28,060 nucleotides of DNA from an uncultured Lachnospiraceae bacterium (lineage in GTDB: Bacteria > Bacillota > Clostridia > Lachnospirales > Lachnospiraceae): assembly GCA_910585075.1 (NCBI GenBank), contig CAJUED010000043.1:5015-33074 (forward strand). The letters run 5' to 3'. Positions 22,538 through 28,060 of this stretch are shown piece after piece (the first letter of the stretch is position 1; each line of letters opens with the position of its first letter). The translations under genes were made by a program, and so were the position numbers. The notes below the pieces were generated by a model, which saw only the letters and a program-made list of their open reading frames with translations, made no database searches and had not been told where the DNA came from.

Positions 22538-23200
22538 ATGCAAACCATTATGATTGTCGAGGATGACCCTGTTATACGCCAGGAGCTGGCTTTCCTCTTA
22601 GAAAATGAAGATTATCAGGTTTTACCTGTGACGGATTTTGAAACCATTCCGGAGCAGGTGCGCTGTGCCTGTCCCGATTTAGTCCTTCTGGATTTGGGAT
22701 TGCCCGGGCGCGACGGCCTTTCCCTGTGTGCTTCCATACGGAAAACCGCTCCTATTATTGTAGTCACCAGCCGTACTTCCGCTTTGGATGAACTTAAGGC
22801 GCTAAACCTGGGCAGCGATGACTATGTGACCAAGCCCTACAACATTCCCATCCTTCTGGCCCGGATTAAGGCTGTTCTGCGGCGAAACGGCAGTGAAAGC
22901 ACGGAGCCGGATACTTTGAAGGCGGCGGGGCTCCGGCTCAGTCTTACAAAGGGAACTGTGACCGCCGCCGGAGCCAGCGCGGAGCTGTCCCGGAATGAAC
23001 TGAAAATTTTAGCCCATCTGATGACCCACGCCGGGGAGATTGTCTCCCGGGCTGACTTAATCGAGGCACTGTGGGACAGCCGGATTTATATTGACGACAA
23101 TACCCTCAGCGTCAACGTGACCCGCCTGAGGAGCAAACTGGAGGACCTGGGGATGCCGGATGTAATCAAAACCCGCCGGGGAATGGGGTATCAGCTATGA
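22538..23200 (+). CDS. Bce-type response regulator (OmpR family)
   Basis: A 220-residue regulator: receiver with D9-D10 (IVEDDP), phosphoacceptor D52 in LVLLDLGLPGRDG, VTSRTS and VTKPYN, then a winged-helix domain (about 128-219) ending VIKTRRGMGYQL. The sequence is of the BceR type, whose partner boxes have the form TNACA-N4-TGTAA; one is present before the ATPase gene. The second of two adjacent ATG codons (22538) is chosen since GGAGG then has six-base spacing. It overlaps the kinase start by four bases. It is expected to switch on the transporter genes when peptide antibiotics such as bacitracin or lantibiotics are present. Confidence 0.93.
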   Translation: MQTIMIVEDDPVIRQELAFLLENEDYQVLPVTDFETIPEQVRCACPDLVLLDLGLPGRDGLSLCASIRKTAPIIVVTSRTSALDELKALNLGSDDYVTKPYNIPILLARIKAVLRRNGSESTEPDTLKAAGLRLSLTKGTVTAAGASAELSRNELKILAHLMTHAGEIVSRADLIEALWDSRIYIDDNTLSVNVTRLRSKLEDLGMPDVIKTRRGMGYQL

Positions 23201-24201
23201 CGATAAGAGAATTTATTCTTGACAGACTGGGCCGAATCATCCTCCGCATTGCCTTCCTCTTTACAATAGCCGCATTCTTGCTCCTGACAGGCACCCAGCC
23301 AGGCATTGTCACCCTTTTGCTGATTGTATGCCTGCTGATTTTTTTGTTGGAGCTGCTGATCGACTTTTGGAAGAAAAAAAAGCGGCTGAGTGAGCTGCAA
23401 GCCATTATGAATGAATTAGATCAGCGTTATCTTTTTATCGAGTGCGCCCCCAAACCCCATACTCTCTATGAGCGCAAGTTATTTGATTTGCTGCGCCTGT
23501 CCGGTAAATCCATGATAGAGGCGGTGTCAAACGCCCAGGCCGCCGGAAGGGAATATCGGGAATATGTTGAGCAATGGGTCCATGAAATCAAAACCCCCAT
23601 TACCGCGGCAAAACTCATCTGCCAAAATACGGACAGCGATACCAGACGCAGACTGTCAACGGAATTGGCCCAGATTGACGCTCATGTGGAACGGGCCTTA
23701 TTCTATGCCAGAAGTGAAAGCCCGGAAAAAGATTTTATCATCAGCAGGACGGAGCTTTCAACCATATGCGACGAGGCAATCCAGGCCCACAAAAATTTGC
23801 TCATCCAAAATGGCGTCCGGGTGGAAACGGAAAATTTAAGCGAACTTGTATACACTGACGGGAAATGGACAGCATTTATGCTGGGACAGCTTTTGCAAAA
23901 TGCAGCCAGATACCACGGGGAGGAACCTCTTATCACATTGGCGGGCAAACGATTGGGACGACAGGTTCAGCTTGTCGTCTGGGATAATGGTATCGGTATC
24001 CCTGCCCATGAGCTGCCCCGGGTCTTTGACAGGGGCTTTACCGGAAAAAATGGCAGAAACCGGGGCGGTTCCACCGGCATGGGGCTGTATCTCTGTAAGC
24101 GGTTGGCGGATGCCTTGGAGATTGGTTTGCAGATTCAGTCAACGGCCGGGGCCGGAACCTGTGTAACCCTCACTTTTCCGGCGGAGGTGAATAATAACTA
24201 A
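23197..24201 (+). CDS. Bce-type intramembrane-sensing histidine kinase
   Basis: A 334-residue kinase with two helices (about 14-31 and 37-57) joined by a few residues (GTQPG), so no outside sensor domain. The phosphoacceptor H129 is in EYVEQWVHEIKTPITAAKL, almost the textbook BceS sequence. The ATPase domain has the N-box LGQLLQNAARYHG, G1 DNGIGIP and G2 GGSTGMGLYLCKR. Kinases of this kind detect peptide antibiotics only through the BceAB transporter, which is encoded directly downstream. ATG overlaps the regulator stop (ATGA, 23197-23200). Confidence 0.95.
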   Translation: MTIREFILDRLGRIILRIAFLFTIAAFLLLTGTQPGIVTLLLIVCLLIFLLELLIDFWKKKKRLSELQAIMNELDQRYLFIECAPKPHTLYERKLFDLLRLSGKSMIEAVSNAQAAGREYREYVEQWVHEIKTPITAAKLICQNTDSDTRRRLSTELAQIDAHVERALFYARSESPEKDFIISRTELSTICDEAIQAHKNLLIQNGVRVETENLSELVYTDGKWTAFMLGQLLQNAARYHGEEPLITLAGKRLGRQVQLVVWDNGIGIPAHELPRVFDRGFTGKNGRNRGGSTGMGLYLCKRLADALEIGLQIQSTAGAGTCVTLTFPAEVNNN

Positions 24202-24202
24202 T

Positions 24203-24218
24203 CTTACAGAAATGTAAG
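24203..24218 (+). promoter_or_regulatory. BceR-type operator before the transporter genes
   Basis: CTTACA-GAAA-TGTAAG is a perfect inverted repeat that fits the Bce-type regulator consensus TNACA-N4-TGTAA. About 43 bases later TGC-TACCCT (24259-24267) could be the regulated -10 without a good -35, as expected for an activated promoter. It begins two bases after the kinase stop codon. Confidence 0.75.
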
Positions 24219-24290
24219 GGAAATCAATATCAATTCGATACAACCGATTCTTCTTTTGTGCTACCCTAAACGGGCAAAGGAGGTATCTGC

Positions 24291-25049
24291 ATGTTGCAAG
24301 TGCGAAATATCGAAAAATACTATGGGAATCAGAACAATCTCACCAAGGCCCTGGACCGGGTGAGCTTTGATGTGGCTGACGGCGAGTTTATCGCCATCAT
24401 GGGCGCATCCGGCAGCGGCAAGACTACCCTGCTCAACTGCATCTCCACCATTGATACGGTCAGTGCCGGAGACATTTTACTGGATGGGGAGAGCATAACG
24501 GAGCTGTCCTCCGGAGAGCTTGCGAAATTTCGCCGGGAAAAGCTGGGCTTTGTGTTCCAGGACTTCAATCTGCTGGACACCCTGACCCTGGAGGAAAATA
24601 TCGGACTGGCCCTGACCCTCAACCACTCCGACCCGAAAAAGGTACAAAAGCAGTTGCAAAGCATAGCTGCTCAGCTGGGCATCGGGGATGTATTAGGCAA
24701 GTTCCCTTATCAGGTATCAGGGGGACAGAAGCAGCGGGCCGCCTGTGCCAGAGCCATGGTGGCAGGGCAATCTCTGCTGCTGGCGGACGAACCAACCGGG
24801 GCCCTGGATTCCGGCGCATCCAAAAATTTGCTGGAGATCATGACCCATATGAATCAGAAGATGGGGGCAACTATCCTCATGGTGACCCATGATGCATACA
24901 GCGCCAGTTATGCTGGGCGCGTTCTGTTTTTGAAGGACGGGCGGCTGTTCAATGAACTGCTCCGGGGACAGCGCGGCCGCAGCGTATTCTACCATGAGAT
25001 ATTGGATGTTCTGGCACTGCTGGGAGGTGATATCAGTGACGTTATCTAA
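24291..25049 (+). CDS. BceA-type ABC transporter ATP-binding protein
   Basis: A 252-residue ATPase: Walker A GASGSGKTT (38-46), Q-loop FVFQDFNLLD with Q90, signature VSGGQKQR (142-149), Walker B LLLADEP (162-168), GALDS and H200. FQDFNLLDTLT and the C-terminal extension (about 220-252) are typical of BceA. AAAGGAGG stands seven bases before ATG. Its last 14 bases overlap the start of the permease gene, so the two are translationally coupled. With the permease it removes cell-wall-acting peptides from their lipid target and also acts as the sensor for the kinase. Confidence 0.96.
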   Translation: MLQVRNIEKYYGNQNNLTKALDRVSFDVADGEFIAIMGASGSGKTTLLNCISTIDTVSAGDILLDGESITELSSGELAKFRREKLGFVFQDFNLLDTLTLEENIGLALTLNHSDPKKVQKQLQSIAAQLGIGDVLGKFPYQVSGGQKQRAACARAMVAGQSLLLADEPTGALDSGASKNLLEIMTHMNQKMGATILMVTHDAYSASYAGRVLFLKDGRLFNELLRGQRGRSVFYHEILDVLALLGGDISDVI

Positions 25050-27000
25050 GCTTTCCTTCCGGGGTGCCAAACGCCAGGCCGGTGATTACCTGATTTACTT
25101 TGTCACGGTCGTGATGGTGTGCGCTATGCTTTATGCCTTCAACAGTCTGGTATTTTCAGAGGAAATCCACAATCTGTCCGACATGATGGATAATATGACA
25201 TTGACCATTGTACTTGCAAGTATCGTGGTGGTTTTTATCATTGGATGGCTGGTGTCTTACACAACGGGATTTATGCTCTCCCGCCGCAGCCGTGAGTTGG
25301 GAACCTACCTGCTTATCGGCCTGGAAAACAAACAGGTGGCCCGTCTGTTCTTTCTGGAAAACCTGTTGGTGGGCGGTGTGGCGCTGCTCTTTGGCGTTCC
25401 CCTGGGCAATCTGGTTTATCAGGCGCTGCGCGCGATTCTGCTGACCATGTTCAGCGCGCCCTATCACTTTCGGTACGACTTTTCCCTGAAAGCCATTGGA
25501 CTGACTTATGTTTACTTTGCCGCAATTTATTTCTTTGCGCTGTTCCGGAGCCGAAAACGAATCCGCCGCATGAAAATCTACGACCTTATTTACTTTGAAA
25601 GACAAAATGAAGCGGAGCTTTTTAAAAAGAGCAAGACACGCAAAACCCTGTTTGCTGTCTCCATAGCCTTTGGCATTGCAGGAACAATCCTGCTGATGAC
25701 GGCGCAGTTTCTGCTGGGCGTCATTGGCGCGGGATGTATCATTGTGTTTGTATACGGTTTCTTTACCAGCTTTTCCTCCGGCGTCCCGGCCTATTTTGAC
25801 CAAAAGCCGGAGCGGAAATATCGGGGACAAAGTTTGATTGTCTTCCGCACCCTGACCGCAAAACTGGCCACAATGGGAGTCGTCATGGCAACGGTGGCCC
25901 TGCTCTTTACCGCCACCCTGCTCACGGAAGGGTCCGGGATGGTATTCAACGGCATCTTTCAGGGGCGGCTTGAGAAGGATGCCTTCGATTTGCTGTTTGT
26001 GTCAGATCAGGAAAGCCACAGGGACCAGTGCCGGAAGAATATGGAACAGCAGCTTCCTTTGACTTCATCCTGGCAATATAAGCTGTATCAGGGCAATGAC
26101 GATTCGCTGATTCCCTATTTGGAAGAAACCGCCGGGTACTATCAGTATCGCTATAGCCACGACTATAACGGTCCCCTGCTCATGGCCTGCAGCGATTACG
26201 CCGCCTTGCGGGATATGCTTGGATTGCCGCCGGCAGAGCCCTCGCCGGATTGTTATATCATTCACTGTCTGCCTTATCTGGAAGATGCCCTTGGCCAGTG
26301 GAAACAGCCTCTGTCACTGGATGAAAAGACATTGATTCCGGGCAAAATTTATACGGAGCAGTTTGCTCAAAATCTTTGGAACGGAAACGGTCATCAATTT
26401 TTGCTGGTTGTCCCGGATGAACTCTGCGCCGGCCAGCCGGTTCTCCGATTTGCCGTAGCCGCTATGACCGAATATGATATCACCACAAAGCAGTACGAAA
26501 TGCTAAGCGGAATGCTTTATGAGCAGGCCGCGGACGGAACCTACACCCGCAAGGATGAATGGGATTATCTTTACGCAAAAGCAAGCCTTCTGCGGGATAC
26601 TGCTGCGTGGTCCGCTATGGCGGTCTTTCCCCTTTTCTATCTGGCCTTGACCCTGGCCATGACCGCTGCCACCGTTTTGACCGTTCAACAGCTCAGCGAG
26701 GAGGGGCGCTACCGCCGCCAGTTTGAGCTGCTCCGCAAGCTGGGCATGGACAGCGGGGAAATAAGACGGGCGCTGTTTTGGCAGCTTGGGATTTACTACC
26801 TGATGCCGGTGATTCCCCCGGTACTGGTTGCAATCCCTTTTATCCTGAATATGTGTAACGGGGTGGAGCCGGGCACTATGGTGGGAGCCAGCAGCCCGTC
26901 GGTGATTCTGGCAGTTTCCCTGGGACTGTTTTTCCTGGTGTATCTGATTTACACTGTGATTGCCTATATCAACATGAAGCGAAATGTGCTGCCGGAATAA
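25036..27000 (+). CDS. BceB-type ABC transporter permease
   Basis: A 654-residue permease starting at GTG 25036, which follows GGAGGTGA by five bases; a longer frame opening at 24952 runs antisense-free through the ATPase C-terminus and is not credible. The N-terminal TLSKLSFRGAKRQAGDYLIYF is the BceB start. The hydrophobic pattern fits ten helices with FtsX-like segments (LGTYLLIGLENKQVARLF; FELLRKLGMDSGEIRRALF). Between helices seven and eight an outside domain of about 220 residues (about 298-520) carries the peptide-recognition part expected for the family. It forms the sensory and resistance complex with the ATPase and the kinase. A hairpin lies 120 bases downstream. Confidence 0.95.
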   Translation: MTLSKLSFRGAKRQAGDYLIYFVTVVMVCAMLYAFNSLVFSEEIHNLSDMMDNMTLTIVLASIVVVFIIGWLVSYTTGFMLSRRSRELGTYLLIGLENKQVARLFFLENLLVGGVALLFGVPLGNLVYQALRAILLTMFSAPYHFRYDFSLKAIGLTYVYFAAIYFFALFRSRKRIRRMKIYDLIYFERQNEAELFKKSKTRKTLFAVSIAFGIAGTILLMTAQFLLGVIGAGCIIVFVYGFFTSFSSGVPAYFDQKPERKYRGQSLIVFRTLTAKLATMGVVMATVALLFTATLLTEGSGMVFNGIFQGRLEKDAFDLLFVSDQESHRDQCRKNMEQQLPLTSSWQYKLYQGNDDSLIPYLEETAGYYQYRYSHDYNGPLLMACSDYAALRDMLGLPPAEPSPDCYIIHCLPYLEDALGQWKQPLSLDEKTLIPGKIYTEQFAQNLWNGNGHQFLLVVPDELCAGQPVLRFAVAAMTEYDITTKQYEMLSGMLYEQAADGTYTRKDEWDYLYAKASLLRDTAAWSAMAVFPLFYLALTLAMTAATVLTVQQLSEEGRYRRQFELLRKLGMDSGEIRRALFWQLGIYYLMPVIPPVLVAIPFILNMCNGVEPGTMVGASSPSVILAVSLGLFFLVYLIYTVIAYINMKRNVLPE

Positions 27001-27279
27001 CCTCATGTTATGGGCATGTAAGCAAAATTTGCATAGTCAGACAACGCCAAAATATGAATGAATATATTAAAGGCAAAGAAACTGTCAAAAACCCCGCAGC
27101 TATGCCAGAAGGCAGTATCAAATAAGCCCCTTGCCGTCCAAGGACGGCAGGAGGCTTATATCCTAAACCTATACTTTGAAAATCCACTCTAAAAACTCAT
27201 ATACAAAGACTGATTGCCCCAGTTGGTAAGAAACCTTATCATCCATTTACCAAACCAACATTTGTGCACATGGAACAAA
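27001..27279. other. Gap between BceB-type permease and beta-galactosidase
   Basis: About 280 bases. The hairpin at 27122-27159 is the main feature. Two weak frames exist: a plus-strand one of 43 codons from about 27056 and a minus-strand one of 25 codons (27169-27246, MDDKVSYQLGQSVF then VYEFLEWIFKV). Neither has a ribosome site or a recognised relative; they may be remnants. Confidence 0.4.
27122..27159. terminator. Long hairpin after the Bce-type module
   Basis: ATAAGCC (27122-27128) pairs with GGCTTAT (27153-27159) and TGCCGTCC (27132-27139) with GGACGGCA (27142-27149), with one mismatch between, leaving a two-base loop. There is no T run, so it may be a stability hairpin or a remnant rather than a standard intrinsic terminator. 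Confidence 0.45.
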
Positions 27280-28060
27280 TTACAACTGCTTTTTCAAAAC
27301 CACAGTTCCAAACCGTTCCACTGTTCCGTTATAATCGCCCAGAAGCACTTGATAATCTCCCGTCGGCAGTTCTATCCTGACAGGCTCCCGGTTAAAATTC
27401 TGTACAAACAGATACTCCGCTTCCCCGGAAGATCTTCTTGTCACCTCCACACCTGCCGGAATCTTCTTAAGCGGCACCTCTATCCCTGCCTCCTCTACCA
27501 GCTTCCTGTAAAATTCATCATAAAAGTCCTGTTCAAAGTCTGCACAGATATAATACGCCTGCCCTTTTCCATAATTATTTTTTGTAAGCGCCGGCATCCC
27601 CTCATAGAAATCAGAACCATACATCAGTACCGGCTCTGCCGTGGAGACTCTGACCAAGTCACATAGATGATTGCAGCTATAGGTATAGGTCATATCCATA
27701 GAATTCCCGTCTACGGGCACTCCGCTGTTTTCTTCCCAATCATAAAGGCCGTCAATCTCTGTGCTTCTAAGCCCCATTACGTCCATAAGCCCATGGGGCG
27801 TCCCCTCAAGGAAGCACAAATCCGTCTCGTCCACAATCCCTGACCAGTAGGTCAATACAAATTTTCCGCCTTCACTTACAAACTTCCGCACCTTCTCCTG
27901 GAAGCCTGCCCGGAACATATAGAGCATCGGAGCCGCCACAATCTGATATTCCTCAAGAGACTGCTCCATGTCAATCATATCCACATCAAGCCCTAAGTTT
28001 CGGAACCCATTATAGGATTTCAGCACACATTCTTTGTAAAACAAACCGGCATTCCGGGGC
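27280..28060 (-). CDS. GH42 beta-galactosidase, C-terminal part
   Basis: The frame is open from the right window edge to a stop at 27280 (260 residues), so the N-terminal catalytic barrel with its two Glu residues lies outside. What remains is the GH42 middle domain of flavodoxin-like trimerisation type (DVDMIDMEQSLEEYQIVAAPMLYMF, then GGKFVLTYWSGIVDETD) and the small C-terminal beta domain (VEVTRRSSGEAEYLFVQNFN ... VLLGDYNGTVERFGTVVL). It hydrolyses terminal beta-galactosides from the diet or host, usually in the cytoplasm. The apparent TTG start near 28042-28044 is not the true one, since homologous residues (RNAGLFYKECVLKSYN) extend before it. It is unrelated to the neighbouring resistance genes. 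Confidence 0.9.
   Translation of the reverse strand, partial: PRNAGLFYKECVLKSYNGFRNLGLDVDMIDMEQSLEEYQIVAAPMLYMFRAGFQEKVRKFVSEGGKFVLTYWSGIVDETDLCFLEGTPHGLMDVMGLRSTEIDGLYDWEENSGVPVDGNSMDMTYTYSCNHLCDLVRVSTAEPVLMYGSDFYEGMPALTKNNYGKGQAYYICADFEQDFYDEFYRKLVEEAGIEVPLKKIPAGVEVTRRSSGEAEYLFVQNFNREPVRIELPTGDYQVLLGDYNGTVERFGTVVLKKQL

Noticed and set aside
25156..25830. Minus-strand frame of 224 codons
   Set aside because: Antisense to the BceB-type permease, Gln/His-rich and without start signals.

Overview
The window is low-to-mid GC DNA with strong GGAGG-type ribosome binding sites, sigma-A-like promoters and tightly packed signal-transduction genes. Gene content (a LysM/G5 cell-wall protein, a GH42 beta-galactosidase, several peptide-antibiotic sensing modules) points to a gut-type Clostridia, most likely Lachnospiraceae. 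That assignment is an inference from protein style, not from a marker gene. No rRNA, tRNA, CRISPR array, intact insertion sequence or phage gene was seen.

Layout. 1-5449 is a mixed housekeeping/stress stretch: the N-terminal part of a LysM/G5 secreted protein (minus, runs off the left edge), a divergent Y-family DNA polymerase (dinB), a flavin reductase-like protein, a coiled-coil tail-anchored protein, a 37-bp tandem repeat plus bidirectional terminator, a small alarmone synthetase and a small unknown protein. 5455-14195 is a minus-strand antimicrobial-peptide-type module: response regulator, intramembrane-sensing histidine kinase, then two paralogous ATPase+permease (MacB/FtsX-like) pairs in tandem, with a remnant of a macro-domain ADP-ribosylhydrolase at its 3' end. 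14254-15624 holds a HIT protein and a lipoprotein. 15625-16025 is a graveyard of short coding remnants around a bidirectional terminator. 16022-22275 (minus) is a second module in which a LytTR response regulator and a GHKL (AgrC-like) kinase flank an OmpR-type two-component system and a BcrAB-like ABC transporter. 22383-27000 (plus) is a classical four-gene Bce module (RR, kinase, ATPase, 10-TM permease) with a BceR-type box before the ATPase gene and a possible 12-residue leader peptide before the regulator. The right edge has the C-terminal part of a GH42 beta-galactosidase (minus).

How it works together. Three independent envelope-stress/peptide-resistance systems lie within about 22 kb, each pairing two-component signalling with ABC transport. 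In the Bce and the MacB/FtsX-like modules the kinase has almost no extracellular loop, so sensing probably depends on the transporter. The second module looks like a peptide-responsive immunity system without a visible peptide precursor or synthetase. The most unusual sequence signals are in the spaces between genes: the leader ORF whose ribosome binding site is inside an inverted repeat, and a nested palindromic intercistronic element whose hairpin loop is perfectly complementary to the segment just upstream of the next gene's ribosome binding site.
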